A stretch of DNA of 64,000 nt from 40CM-2-70-7 sp035631315 (GTDB lineage Bacteria; Gemmatimonadota; Gemmatimonadetes; Gemmatimonadales; GWC2-71-9): positions 139,930 through 203,929 of the forward strand of contig DASQIZ010000091.1 of NCBI GenBank assembly GCA_035631315.1, given 5' to 3'. Below, in pieces: positions 42,065 to 51,410 of this stretch. A program made the translations under genes and the position numbers. A model generated the notes under the pieces. It did not search any database and had not been told where the DNA came from. It was given only the letters and a program-made list of their open reading frames with translations. Position 1 is the first letter of the stretch; each line of letters opens with the position of its first letter.

Positions 42065-44722
42065 CTAGAGGCTCATCCAATAATTCAGTTTGACGAGCAA
42101 CACGTTGGTCGGCGGATCCCGGAATAGCTGGTGGTCGAAGTCCCGGCTGATGTCGAACGTCGGATCCGCGAAACTGTTGGCACGGCGCTGAGTCCAGACG
42201 ACGAAGAGGGTCGACCCCGGCCGGTACTCCCACCGCAACACGGCATTGATGTTCAGCGACCGGGTGCGGAAGTCCGGGTTGGCGAGGGTGAAGGCATCGG
42301 TCGAATCGGCTGCGTTGGGATGGACCGTGTACGTCGCCGCCGAGGGGTCGTAGCTGATTGTGGTGCCGTTCGCCCCATAGTGATTGAAATTGAAGCTCGA
42401 GGGCTGGGCCAGCTCCTTGAACCCGCCGTAGGAGCCGGTGAACGAGAAGGGCTGCGCGAAGACTTCGAGGGACAGATTCGGCGACACCGTCGCGTTGACA
42501 CGCAGCGTCACGTCGAACTCGTGTTGAAAGAGCTGGGCAAAGACGTACCGGGAGCCGAAGGTGCCGCCCGCGGACGAGTCGGGTACCGCCTGGACGTACT
42601 GCGCCGCGGTGGGCCCCACGGCGAAGTTCGGGGTCACCGAGAAGTTGAGGGCGCTGGTGGGGCGGAATCCAATCTGCGGCGAAACCTGGAACTGCCAGCT
42701 CTTCTCGTTGTCCTTGAAATACGATGTCGTCAGCATCCCGGTGAAGGCCTTCCGGGAGTCGGTCATCAACATGGCATTCCCGTTGAAGAACCCGGGCGCG
42801 ACCGCGAGCGGGCCGCCGCGCGTCAGCCGGTCATCGATCGCGCGGGCCCCGTAGCTCCCCGTGAGCTGGAAGAACCAGAAGTTGGTGAGGTTTCCGAAGT
42901 ACGACCCCGTTACCGCCTTCTGAATCGGATTGCCGTCGTAGTTCCACGAGGGGCCCACCGTCAGCACGGCCCACGTCTCCCGGAAAATCGACCCCGGTGT
43001 GGTCGCGTGACGGGCCAGGTAGCCGTATGCGGAGATCCGATCCACGCGCGGCTGGAAGCCGAGGTCATTCACCTCGAAGCCGGGCGACGAGGTCGAGAAC
43101 GCGGTCCCCCAGAGCCACGTGCCGGCCAGCTTGTCGAAATAGACGTTGCCGTTGAAGCCGGCGAGAGACGTGCGGGTCGGATCATAGTGGAAAGCACGGG
43201 CATCGGGCCGCTGGTAATACCGACCCGAGGAGACCTGCGCGTTCTGGATCGCCGTCGTGTCGCCGGTGATGTAGGAGCCACCGCCGTCAGCGGCGAGCGC
43301 GTACGTGTTCTGCGACCAGAGCTGTTTCGTATCGAGTCCGAAGGTATACGCCCCCGATTTGAGGCCGCGGAGTGACGGGACCGAGAGGTCCCGGTTCACC
43401 GCTGTGACCAGTGCCCCGTAACTCGACCCACCCCCGTTCATCGTCCGCCGCACTCGCCCAACCATGAAGTTGGAGAGGGGCTCGACCAGGTCATGAGAGG
43501 TCAGACGGCTGGCCGTGTCGAACACCGAGGCGTTTTCTTCGGAGGTCACGGCATCCAACAGCCCCACCGACCACCCCGAAGGCGTCTTTCCGGTCAGTTT
43601 CGCGGCGCCGAGAATCGAGGTGTTGGCGGGATAGTCGCTGAAGTCGCCGGGGGAGTACGTGGAGCCCTGCGGGGGCCGCCCGATACGACGGGAATAGAAA
43701 AAGCGCGGGGTGGACCCGAATCCCGCGAGCCCTCCTGAGCCGCCGCCGAAGTTGAAGATGTCGGCGCCTTCTACAAAGAAGGGACGGTGCTCGGGCAGGA
43801 ACTGCTCGAATGCCGTGAGGTTCACGAACGCCGGGTCGAGCTCCACCTGCCCGAAGTCCGGGTTGATGGTCGCATCCAGCGTCAGGAACGAGCTGACGCC
43901 GTACTTGAGGTCGAGGCCGGCATTGCCTGAGTACGCGCTGGTCTTCGAGAACGGATCGGCGGATGGTCCGCGGGGCTGAAAGGTCCCGGTGCCCGACGTG
44001 TAGGGGAGCAGCTCGAGGCGGCGAGGGGCGGGGATGTTGTGGAGCCCGCCCAGGTGCGCGAAGCGGGACACGAAGCCGTTCTCGGTCTTCCCCACGAACG
44101 GGAAGAGGTCGAACTCATTCTTCCGGAGAATCGTCCGGACGAACCGGATGCCCCAGATCTGATCGGTCGCGCGGGAGAAGCGAAGCTGCGAGAACGGGAT
44201 TTTTTCCTCCGCCGTCCATCCGAGTGAGTCGATCGACGTGACGGCCGTCCACACGGGATCCCAGGACTGGTCGGTGAAGTTGCCGTCGTCGCCGAACTGG
44301 ATATCGCCCTTCACGCCGGTGGGCGTGATATCGAACCGGAAAGCGGTGCGGTGGTCATGGTAGCTGTCGATCAGGACGCGGAAGTCGTCGCTCTGGGTGA
44401 ACGTGTCCCGGCGGCCGAGGTGGTGCGCGATCTTTGAAGCGGAGTCGTCCCACGCGCGGATGCCGATGTAGAGCGCGTCGTCGGTGTAGAGCACCCGGAC
44501 CTCGGTGCGTTCCGACGCCGGCTGCCCCTCATGCGGATCCACCTGCCGGAAGTCGGTGACCGGGGTCGCCGTGGCCCAGGCGGGATCATCGAGTTTCCCG
44601 TCCATCGCGGGCGCCTGGTCGACGCGGACCGCGGTGGCCATCGGGGGAATGATCCCGTTGGAGTGGCGGAGCAGCGTGGAGTCGGATGGCGCGCCTTGCA
44701 GCAGCAGGAGGAGTGCGAGCAT
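42065..44722 (-). CDS. DUF5916 outer-membrane protein with CBM9-like N-terminal domain
   Basis: 885 residues, probable signal peptide (LALLLLLQGA). Residues about 30-220 resemble the CBM9-like domain of DUF5916 proteins (AMDGKLDDPAWATA, ADQIWGIRFVRTI). The remainder is a long strand-rich beta-barrel ending in aromatic residues (LNYWMSL), typical for outer-membrane insertion. Such proteins are common and often near carbohydrate or peptide-uptake genes, but their substrate is unknown. It is followed by the repeat and the DUF218/NUDIX pair on the same strand. Confidence 0.88.
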   Translation of the reverse strand: MLALLLLLQGAPSDSTLLRHSNGIIPPMATAVRVDQAPAMDGKLDDPAWATATPVTDFRQVDPHEGQPASERTEVRVLYTDDALYIGIRAWDDSASKIAHHLGRRDTFTQSDDFRVLIDSYHDHRTAFRFDITPTGVKGDIQFGDDGNFTDQSWDPVWTAVTSIDSLGWTAEEKIPFSQLRFSRATDQIWGIRFVRTILRKNEFDLFPFVGKTENGFVSRFAHLGGLHNIPAPRRLELLPYTSGTGTFQPRGPSADPFSKTSAYSGNAGLDLKYGVSSFLTLDATINPDFGQVELDPAFVNLTAFEQFLPEHRPFFVEGADIFNFGGGSGGLAGFGSTPRFFYSRRIGRPPQGSTYSPGDFSDYPANTSILGAAKLTGKTPSGWSVGLLDAVTSEENASVFDTASRLTSHDLVEPLSNFMVGRVRRTMNGGGSSYGALVTAVNRDLSVPSLRGLKSGAYTFGLDTKQLWSQNTYALAADGGGSYITGDTTAIQNAQVSSGRYYQRPDARAFHYDPTRTSLAGFNGNVYFDKLAGTWLWGTAFSTSSPGFEVNDLGFQPRVDRISAYGYLARHATTPGSIFRETWAVLTVGPSWNYDGNPIQKAVTGSYFGNLTNFWFFQLTGSYGARAIDDRLTRGGPLAVAPGFFNGNAMLMTDSRKAFTGMLTTSYFKDNEKSWQFQVSPQIGFRPTSALNFSVTPNFAVGPTAAQYVQAVPDSSAGGTFGSRYVFAQLFQHEFDVTLRVNATVSPNLSLEVFAQPFSFTGSYGGFKELAQPSSFNFNHYGANGTTISYDPSAATYTVHPNAADSTDAFTLANPDFRTRSLNINAVLRWEYRPGSTLFVVWTQRRANSFADPTFDISRDFDHQLFRDPPTNVLLVKLNYWMSL

Positions 44723-44794
44723 ACGAGTTCGGACGTCCAGCCCCGTGACTTGGTTGCACGCGGAGGTCAGGGACCGGTGAGCGGAAGCATTGCC

Positions 44795-44836
44795 GGGGAC
44801 GAACCGCCACCGCCGTGAGGCGAACGGTCCGTCCCC
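44795..44836 (-). terminator. Strong hairpin between the HEAT operon and DUF5916 gene
   Basis: GGGGACGAACCG (44795-44806) pairs with CGGTCCGTCCCC (44825-44836) with a single mismatch. It lies in the 132-base gap and is placed to terminate the HEAT operon transcript. No clear U-run was seen. Confidence 0.55.
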
Positions 44837-44854
44837 TGCGCCAGGCGGACAGCC

Positions 44855-45658
44855 CTACTTCTTCGTGAGCAGCTCCTCGAAAAGCGCGAGGGCTCTGGGA
44901 TCATCGGACTGCCCGAGCCAGAAGATTGCCTTCTTCCGGATGTCGGGGTCCTTGTTGGTCTTCGCGATGTTGATCAGCGCCGGGACGCCGACGTCGTTCC
45001 GCTGCTGCGAGAGCGCAAAGACCGCGGACTCCCGCACCTCCCGATCCACGTCGTTCCCTTCGGCGAGCGAGTCGAGTCCCCTGGTCACCGCGTCGCCGGC
45101 CGCCTGGCCGATCCAGAACACGGCGGACTTCTTGGTTTGTGTGGGGATGTCCGGACTCCGCGCGATCTTGAAGAGATCGGGCCATACGGTCACGGAGTCG
45201 GCGAGGGTGGCGGGGAAGATGGCCTCGTCGCCGACGTGGCCGGCGGACGTGCGGGCGAGCTCGAGCAGATACGCCACTGCCTCCTTGTCTCCGACCACTC
45301 CCAGATCGGTGGTGCCGGCCTCCGCGGGCTTCCATTCGCCGCCGACGTACGCGCGAATACGCGTGACCTTGCCACCCGAGACGTGCAGCACGACGCGGAC
45401 CGGCCCTTCCTCACAGGGACACGTCGTCACGTCCCCATCGCGGTCGTCACGCGAATAGGTGTTGTGGTGCCCGCAGTCGCCGTCGTCACAATCCATGGAG
45501 ATGTTGTTGGAGCCGTTCCCGCAGACGCCGGGGCGGGACGCGAACGTCATCCGCACTTTGCCATCCGGGGCAGTGCTCACCCGGCGGCCGATGCCCTGAG
45601 CGGAGACGGCGCTCCCGATCAGGAGCGCCGTTCCGAGGGCCATGATGGCCCGGATCAT
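44855..45658 (-). CDS. Secreted HEAT-repeat protein
   Basis: 267 residues. Signal peptide (about 1-20, ending VSAQ), a Cys/Asp-rich segment (CDDGDCGHHNT), then three to five HEAT repeats whose inner helices read AVFWIGQ, AVFALSQ, AIFWLGQ. It is the last gene of the ECF sigma / anti-sigma / HEAT / HEAT operon and overlaps the larger HEAT gene by four bases. The repeats suggest a protein-binding solenoid outside the cytoplasm; the partner is unknown. Confidence 0.85.
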   Translation of the reverse strand: MIRAIMALGTALLIGSAVSAQGIGRRVSTAPDGKVRMTFASRPGVCGNGSNNISMDCDDGDCGHHNTYSRDDRDGDVTTCPCEEGPVRVVLHVSGGKVTRIRAYVGGEWKPAEAGTTDLGVVGDKEAVAYLLELARTSAGHVGDEAIFPATLADSVTVWPDLFKIARSPDIPTQTKKSAVFWIGQAAGDAVTRGLDSLAEGNDVDREVRESAVFALSQQRNDVGVPALINIAKTNKDPDIRKKAIFWLGQSDDPRALALFEELLTKK

Positions 45659-47184
45659 TGACTGATGACCTCCTGCAGGTACTGGGCGGCTTTGGGATCA
45701 TGGGACTGGCCGATCCAGAAAATCGCTTTCTTGCGGAGCTCGGGATCGGTGTCGTGCTTCGCGATATCGATCAGCTTGTCGAGCGCCTGCCCTTCATGTC
45801 GCTGGGAGTAGACGAAGATCATCTGCTCCTTCATGTCGCGATCCGTCATGCGGTCGTAGAGCCCGGTCAGCCGTTCGAGCGAGACATCGTTCGACTGGCC
45901 GGCCCAGAAGAGCGCCTTCTTCCGCATGTCGATGTCTTCTTTGCTGTTCGCGGCGAGGTCCATCAACCAGTTCAGGTTTTCGGCGCCCCCGATCTGCGAG
46001 ATCGAGAAGATGTCCTTGTCCTTCAGGTCGTCGTTGTCGAGCTGGGCGTAGAGCGTCCGGAGATACGCGGCATTCTCCCCGCGCCCCTGCTGCCCGAGCC
46101 AGAAGATCGCGTCGGCGCGCGCTTCGACCGGCGCGCTCGCCTTCTGGGCGTAGTCCTTCAGCATCCGCGATGCGTCGGGCGAGTTGATCTGCGACAGCGC
46201 GAACACCGCCTTCTTCTGCAGATCGGGATTCGACGAGTTCAGCAGAATCGAGTCCAGGGCGCTCGTGGCCTTGGCGCTCCCCACCTGCGAGAGCCAGAAC
46301 ACGGCCTGCTCGCGCACGTCTTCGTCCGGATCGTTGCGCGCGGCGCCAAGGAGGATGTCCTCGGTCTCGGGCGTTTGCTGTTGCGAGATGATGAACACCG
46401 CCTTGCGGCGCAGGGACACCGAGCAGGCGTCGCGGCGCTCGAGGACCTTCTTCAGCACGGGCACAGCGCGGTCGGCGTCCATCTGGAGCAGGGCGTTGAG
46501 CGCGGCGATACGAGGATCGTCGTCATCGTCGCCGTTGGCGCAGCTGCCGACCGTCCCCACGCGCGCAGTGTCGACGCTGTTTGCGTGCAGGCTGATCCAG
46601 TGCGCCGCGTCGGGATCACCCTGCTTGGCCAGGGCGCCCTGCACCTGCGCATAGAGCGCCTCGGCATCGCCGTGGGTCGAAGCGTCCGCGTAGTGCTGCT
46701 TCTGATAGTCGAGCACCGCGCGGGCCTGCTTGAGCTTCGACGCGTCTCCGGTCTTGTAGAGGGAGAACGCCTGCCAGTAGTACGAGTCCGGGGTGTACTC
46801 AGACTTCGGGTAGCGCTTCGCCAGATCGGCGAACGCCGCCGCGGCCTGGTCATACCGGCCCCGGTTCAACAGCGACCGGGCGGCGCGATAGAGCGAGTCA
46901 CCCGGATCGTCCGAGTACTCGCCCGCCGGAGCGTGGGTCGCCCAGCGGATCCCCCGAGCCGTGCGGGCCAGGCTGCGCGCGTCTTCGAGCGCCGAGAGGC
47001 CCGGCAGAGATGACAGGCTGCTGAGCCCCGAGAGGTGGGCTCTCGCGAGCTCGAGCGCGGCCTCCGCCTGAGCGGTCGCGGGCGCGACCATGGCCAGCGC
47101 CGGCGCCACCGCGGGGACGGGGGGGATCGCCGGCGTCTGCGCGAACGTGGCGACGGCCGTGAGCAGGAGATGCAGGGAAGCCAT
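45655..47184 (-). CDS. Secreted TPR plus HEAT-repeat protein
   Basis: 509 residues. After a signal-like N-terminus (about 1-25) comes a helical part with TPR-like repeats (about 85-190; LLNRGRYDQAAAAFADLAKR), then about nine HEAT repeats in which alternating inner helices read KKAVFALSQ, ADAIFWLGQ, KKALFWAGQ and KKAIFWIGQ, spaced about 35 residues. It starts with TAATG at the anti-sigma stop and ends in the ATGA overlap with the second HEAT gene. The periodic FWxGQ/FALSQ faces are highly regular, so the protein is likely a rigid binding scaffold in the periplasm. Confidence 0.88.
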   Translation of the reverse strand: MASLHLLLTAVATFAQTPAIPPVPAVAPALAMVAPATAQAEAALELARAHLSGLSSLSSLPGLSALEDARSLARTARGIRWATHAPAGEYSDDPGDSLYRAARSLLNRGRYDQAAAAFADLAKRYPKSEYTPDSYYWQAFSLYKTGDASKLKQARAVLDYQKQHYADASTHGDAEALYAQVQGALAKQGDPDAAHWISLHANSVDTARVGTVGSCANGDDDDDPRIAALNALLQMDADRAVPVLKKVLERRDACSVSLRRKAVFIISQQQTPETEDILLGAARNDPDEDVREQAVFWLSQVGSAKATSALDSILLNSSNPDLQKKAVFALSQINSPDASRMLKDYAQKASAPVEARADAIFWLGQQGRGENAAYLRTLYAQLDNDDLKDKDIFSISQIGGAENLNWLMDLAANSKEDIDMRKKALFWAGQSNDVSLERLTGLYDRMTDRDMKEQMIFVYSQRHEGQALDKLIDIAKHDTDPELRKKAIFWIGQSHDPKAAQYLQEVISQ

Positions 47185-47792
47185 TAGAGTGCTCCTCGTG
47201 GAGTAGTGCCCGGCGTCGGCCCGATGGCCCGGAGCCGGAGCATCACGCTTCGTTGATCGAGTCCTTGATTGATCAGATCGACATCATTCCGGTCGTTGCC
47301 GGCCGGGAGCTGGGCGATTTGCACCAGCATCGTCTCGAGATCCTGCAGGAGACTCGCGAGACGGGGATCCCTGGCGGCAGGGGAGTTCAGCATCAGGCGC
47401 GTCGTGACGAGCAGATCCTGCGCCTGCAACGCGAAATCCTTATCCACTTTTCCGGTCTTCGACTCGGCGCGGAAGCTGGTCAGCAGCGCTTCCGTGCGCG
47501 TGAGGTACGGCGCCGCGGCCAGGCGATACGCGATATCGGAGTCGGTCTTCGCGGGCGGCTCGACCGGGGTCTTGACGCTCAAGCGGCCGATCCCGATGCC
47601 CAGCACGAGGACCGCGGCTGCCGCGAGGCTCCACCGCATCCACGGGCGGAGCGACACGACCTTCTTCACGTCCCGGCGGCGGGCGCGCTCCGCCTGAATC
47701 CGCGACCACATCTCGTCGCGGGGCGTGTCGGGCGGACGGTGGTAGTCCTGAGCCATGCGCTTCAGCTCCTGTTCAAACTTTTCGTCGTTCAT
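47184..47792 (-). CDS. Putative membrane anti-sigma factor
   Basis: 202 residues from ATG 47792 (ATGA overlap with the sigma gene). Cytosolic N-terminus (about 1-60, no zinc motif), one membrane helix (about 64-84, WSLAAAAVLVLGIGIGRL) and a periplasmic helical C-terminus. Position directly after an ECF sigma gene and the one-helix layout indicate an anti-sigma role, though the zf-HC2 HxxxCxxC signature is missing, unlike the 39.5 kb protein. Confidence 0.75.
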   Translation of the reverse strand: MNDEKFEQELKRMAQDYHRPPDTPRDEMWSRIQAERARRRDVKKVVSLRPWMRWSLAAAAVLVLGIGIGRLSVKTPVEPPAKTDSDIAYRLAAAPYLTRTEALLTSFRAESKTGKVDKDFALQAQDLLVTTRLMLNSPAARDPRLASLLQDLETMLVQIAQLPAGNDRNDVDLINQGLDQRSVMLRLRAIGPTPGTTPRGAL

Positions 47793-48331
47793 CCGATCCA
47801 TTCTCCCGCAAAGTCGGCCAGCGCAATTCGCAGCTTCGCCCGGGCGCGTGACAACTGGGCCTTCGAGGTGCCGGACTCGATGGCGAGTGCGGCGCCGATT
47901 TCTTCGTGCGTGTACCCTTCCACGTCGTGCAGCAGAAACACGGTCCGGTATCCTTCCGGCAGCGCATCGATCGCCTGCGCCAGCCGTTTCTTCAGATCCG
48001 GTTCCGCGTGCGTCCGGCTCGTGGTGACGCCGTCAGCTTCCCCGATGTCCGTCTCGCGCTTCCGGAACCGCTTCAGCTTCCGGAGGCCGTTCAGGGCCAC
48101 CGTCGTCGCGATGCTGTGGAGCCAGGTCGAGAACGCCGACTCCCCGCGGAACGTGTCCAGCCGCTCGAAGGCGCGGATGAACGTCTCCTGCGTGAAGTCC
48201 CGCGCGAGGTCGTCGTCGCCGGCCATGCGATACGACAGCCGGTAGACGCGGTCCACGTGCGCGTCGTACAGCGCCCGCTCCGCCGCCGGGTCTCCGGCGC
48301 GGACTCTGGCGATCAGTTCACGGTCGTCCAC
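47789..48331 (-). CDS. ECF-type RNA polymerase sigma factor
   Basis: 180 residues. Region 2 is seen in FTQETFIRAFERLDTF and STWLHSIATTVALNGLRK; region 4 contains VEGYTHEEIGAALAIESGTSKAQLSRAR, cited by its core THEEIGAALAI. It is probably autoregulated and controls the two HEAT genes. Its start lies 80 bases from the upp stop on the same strand, so it should have its own promoter there. Confidence 0.93.
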   Translation of the reverse strand: MDDRELIARVRAGDPAAERALYDAHVDRVYRLSYRMAGDDDLARDFTQETFIRAFERLDTFRGESAFSTWLHSIATTVALNGLRKLKRFRKRETDIGEADGVTTSRTHAEPDLKKRLAQAIDALPEGYRTVFLLHDVEGYTHEEIGAALAIESGTSKAQLSRARAKLRIALADFAGEWIG

Positions 48332-48412
48332 GGGGCTCCGGAGAGACGGGGGCTCCTTGCTATCACTGCATCTGACACAGATGGGAACAAAAGGGTTACG
48401 CGGGACGGGGGG

Positions 48413-49054
48413 TTACCGGGTGCCGAACAGTCTGTCTCCGGCATCCCCCAGACCGGGCAGGATATAGCCCTTGTCATTGAGCTGGCGGTCCAGCGAGGCG
48501 GTGAAAACAGGGACATCCGGGTGGGCATCCAGCATGGCCTTGACGCCCGGGGGAGCCGAGACCAGACACAGGAAGCGGATGCGCGTGGCGCCCGCCTTCT
48601 TCAGGGCCTGCACCGCGGCGACGGCCGAGCCGCCGGTCGCGAGCATGGGGTCGAGCACAAAGAAATCCCGGGACTGCTCGCCCGCGGGGATCTTGAAGTA
48701 GTAGTCGACGGGCTGGAGGGTGTCGTGATCCCGGTAGAGCCCGATGTGCCCGACGCGGGCAGATGGAATCAACTGGGCGATCCCTTCGACCATGCCGAGG
48801 CCGGCGCGGAGGATGGGGACGAGGGTGAGCTTCTTGCCCGCCACCTGGACGCCCCTGGTCTTTTCGAGGGGCGTTTCGATCTCGATGGGCTCGAGCGGCA
48901 GATCCTTCGTCACTTCATACGCCATCAGCATCGCGATTTCGCTCGCGAGGAGCTTGAAGTCACGGGTGGACGTCCGCTGGTCCCGCAACAGCGTGAGCTT
49001 GTGCTGGATGAGCGGGTGCTGGAGCACCGTGAGGTTCGGAAATGCCTGAGGCAT
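48413..49054 (-). CDS. upp: Uracil phosphoribosyltransferase
   Basis: 213 residues. PRPP site VLDPMLATGGSAVAAV and the uracil-binding end GYILPGLGDAGDRLFGT match the family. It converts uracil plus PRPP to UMP for salvage. The N-terminus LTVLQHPLIQHKLTLLRDQ is typical. No uracil permease gene is nearby. It diverges from the CsgG-like gene at 49154. Confidence 0.96.
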   Translation of the reverse strand: MPQAFPNLTVLQHPLIQHKLTLLRDQRTSTRDFKLLASEIAMLMAYEVTKDLPLEPIEIETPLEKTRGVQVAGKKLTLVPILRAGLGMVEGIAQLIPSARVGHIGLYRDHDTLQPVDYYFKIPAGEQSRDFFVLDPMLATGGSAVAAVQALKKAGATRIRFLCLVSAPPGVKAMLDAHPDVPVFTASLDRQLNDKGYILPGLGDAGDRLFGTR

Positions 49055-49153
49055 GGGGACAACCTACGGCGACGGGATTCGGTTGCAAGCGGGGCGGGTC
49101 CTGATATTTTTGCCTCGCGTTTGGAGGTCCCCCCCAACAGGAGATACATCGCC

Positions 49154-50440
49154 GTGAATCGTGCCCTGAAGCTCGCCCTCTTCATGGGTCTGGCCGCGTC
49201 GCCGCTGGCCGCGCAGAAGAAAAAGATCGCGGTGATGGACTTCGACTACTCACAAGTCCGTTCATCGGTGTCGGACGTGTTCGGGTCCGACGTGGACGTC
49301 GGCAAGGCGATCGCCGACCTGGTGTACGCCGCGCTCCAGAAGAACGGGAGCTACGACCTGGCTCCCCGCCAGCCGACGCCGGCCGCGAACCGCCAGAACC
49401 CCGGTGCCGCGCAGACGCTGGCCCAGCAAACCGGCGCCGACGTGGTGGTGATGGGGACGGTGGCGGCCTACGGCAAGCAGACTGGCCAGACCGCCGGCAT
49501 TTCGATCGGCGGCTTCGGCCTCGGCAAGAAGACGACGATCGCGTTCGTTCAGCTCTCCACGCAGCTGATCACTGCGGCGGCCCCCACGCCGGCAGCGATG
49601 GCCGCGGGGCAGGGTGACGCAAAGGGCTCCGGTACGTCGCTCCTCGGCAACGTGAACGTCGCCGGGCTCGCCGCGAACGGCGAAGTCAAGATGTCGGGTG
49701 GGGACTACCAGAAGACGATCATCGGCCAGGCCACACAGAAGGCGGTAGATGATCTGACCGCGTCGGTCGTCTCCAACGCGGGCTCCATCACGCCGGCCAA
49801 GCCGGCTCCCACGATGCCGTCGATGCCCTCGATGCCGTCCGCGGCCGCACCGGCGACGTCATCCGTTCCGTCCGGCCCGCTCCCCGCGGCGTACACCACG
49901 CCGGTCTCCGGACCCTTCATGTGGGTCCCGTACAATTTCCAGGGCACCGAGCATTTCAAGTACACGGTGAGCATGGTCGAGAACCGCGTGCCGACCCCGG
50001 GCATCTACACGCTCGACGCGTCCAAGAATGGCAGCAACGTCCAGGTCAACGTGGTCTGGTCGCTGGGCGCGGATCACGGGACGGGCACGCTGATCTTCCA
50101 GCCCGGCATGGCGATGATCTCTCCCATGCAGCTCATGAGCCTCGGACCCGCGGGCGCGCTGCTCTTCAACCCGGCGCTGGGCTTCATGTTCGCCGGACAG
50201 CAATGGGTGCCGGGGTCGGGCTGGAGCCAGACGCACAACGGGGAGACCGTGGAGTTCAAGGTCGAGGGGAATTGCTCGGGTGCCGGTGTGCAGGGGTCGC
50301 ACGGCGTGGTCAGAAAGAATGGGAATGTCGTGTGGGACATGTGCGTCGCGCCGAACGTGGGACTACCGCTGGCGGAGACGTTCAACAACGACAACGGCAG
50401 CGCCAACTTCACCATGACCGCCGTCGAGTTTCACCCGTAA
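49154..50440 (+). CDS. CsgG-like secreted protein
   Basis: 428 residues from GTG 49154, with AGGAG ten bases upstream. Signal peptide ends SPLAAQ. Residues about 22-215 resemble the CsgG/HfaB fold: KKIAVMDFDYSQV, VGKAIADLVYAALQKNG, ADVVVMGTVAAYG. The C-terminal half (about 255-428, after a Pro/Ser-rich linker) is a strand-rich domain with two Cys in NCSGAGVQG and DMCVAP. CsgG proteins form outer-membrane pores or sense periplasmic state; no curli genes are nearby, so the role is unknown. The frame is open upstream without homology. Confidence 0.83.
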   Translation: MNRALKLALFMGLAASPLAAQKKKIAVMDFDYSQVRSSVSDVFGSDVDVGKAIADLVYAALQKNGSYDLAPRQPTPAANRQNPGAAQTLAQQTGADVVVMGTVAAYGKQTGQTAGISIGGFGLGKKTTIAFVQLSTQLITAAAPTPAAMAAGQGDAKGSGTSLLGNVNVAGLAANGEVKMSGGDYQKTIIGQATQKAVDDLTASVVSNAGSITPAKPAPTMPSMPSMPSAAAPATSSVPSGPLPAAYTTPVSGPFMWVPYNFQGTEHFKYTVSMVENRVPTPGIYTLDASKNGSNVQVNVVWSLGADHGTGTLIFQPGMAMISPMQLMSLGPAGALLFNPALGFMFAGQQWVPGSGWSQTHNGETVEFKVEGNCSGAGVQGSHGVVRKNGNVVWDMCVAPNVGLPLAETFNNDNGSANFTMTAVEFHP

Positions 50441-50458
50441 GCAAGGCTCGCATGAGAA

Positions 50459-50488
50459 ACGGGGGCCCGCTGACGGGCCCCCGTTTTT
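50459..50488. terminator. Intrinsic terminator shared by convergent genes
   Basis: ACGGGGGCCCG and CGGGCCCCCGT form an 11-bp stem with a four-base loop followed by TTTTT. It ends the CsgG-like gene and, read on the other strand, the VOC gene that stops at 50490. Confidence 0.93.
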
Positions 50489-50489
50489 G

Positions 50490-51410
50490 TTACCGGCGCT
50501 TCTTGGTCTTCTTCGCTGCCTTCTTCTTTGCCGGCTTCTTCTTGGCTTTGACCTTCTTCACCGGCGCTTTCTTCTTCTTGGCGGCCTTCTTCTTGGGCTT
50601 CGCCATGGCTTTCGCGGGCTTCATGGCTTTGGGCGGCTGGAAGGTCGCGAACCCCGCGCCCTGCGGGTCCAGGCCATTGATGATGTGGCCGCCACCCGGC
50701 ACCTCCATGGGGCCCATCATCACCTTGCCGCCATTCTGGGTGGTATAGTCCCCGGATTGCCTGGCGTCCGCGACGGTGATGTAGCACAGCCAATGCGGGG
50801 GTGCGGGCATGTCCTTCGGCTTGGTGTACATGCCGCCCAGGTCACGGATGCCGCCGGCATTCCGGAACATCTGATAGACACCCAGCCCGGGGCCCATGTC
50901 CATCGCCTCGCCCTTCTCCCAGCCGAAGAGCGAGTGATAGAAGTTCCAGGCGGAATCGAGGTTCCCGGCGATCATCTCATGCCAGGAGAACTCGCCGAGG
51001 CCGGGCTCGGTGTCGGGGGAGATGCCGTTCGAACCGCGGTACACCGCAAAGGTCGAGCCCTGGTTGTCGGCCAGAATCGCGAAGCGGCCCATGTTTGGAA
51101 TGTCGTTGGGGGAGACGTACGTGCGGCCTCCCATCGCGGTCGCCTTCCGCACCGTGTCATCGACGTCAGTCACTTCGATGTAGGGGACCCAGTGCGACGG
51201 GCTCCCCATCTGACGCGCCTGCTGCGGCAACTCCATCACTCCGCCGATCCGTACTTTGTTGCGGGTCACCAGCACCTGATAGGTCGGATCTCCGGGATGC
51301 GCCTCGGCGTTCCAGCCGGCCATCTTGCCGTAAAACTTGATTGCACCGGCGGGATCGGTGGTCATCAGTTCGTGCCAGCAGAATCGGCCGGCGGTGGGCA
51401 TGGGGGTCAT
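50490..51410 (-). CDS. Two-domain VOC (glyoxalase-like) protein with histone-H1-like tail
   Basis: 306 residues. Two VOC domains (about 8-125 and 135-255) each start with the metal-ligand pattern FCWHELMTTDPAGAIKFY and FSWHEMIAGNLDSAWNFY (first cited by its start). Such two-domain proteins include hydroxylases and bleomycin-type binding proteins. The final 50 residues are almost only Lys, Ala and Pro (KPKKKAAKKKKAPVKK, cited in part), as in histone H1 and AlgP-like tails, which bind DNA or polyphosphate non-specifically. The combination is unusual. The gene stops at the shared terminator. Confidence 0.85.
   Translation of the reverse strand: MTPMPTAGRFCWHELMTTDPAGAIKFYGKMAGWNAEAHPGDPTYQVLVTRNKVRIGGVMELPQQARQMGSPSHWVPYIEVTDVDDTVRKATAMGGRTYVSPNDIPNMGRFAILADNQGSTFAVYRGSNGISPDTEPGLGEFSWHEMIAGNLDSAWNFYHSLFGWEKGEAMDMGPGLGVYQMFRNAGGIRDLGGMYTKPKDMPAPPHWLCYITVADARQSGDYTTQNGGKVMMGPMEVPGGGHIINGLDPQGAGFATFQPPKAMKPAKAMAKPKKKAAKKKKAPVKKVKAKKKPAKKKAAKKTKKRR

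Noticed and set aside
47906..49153. Upstream extension of the CsgG-like frame
   Set aside because: It covers upp and the sigma gene in antisense; the signal peptide begins at GTG 49154 with a ribosome site.
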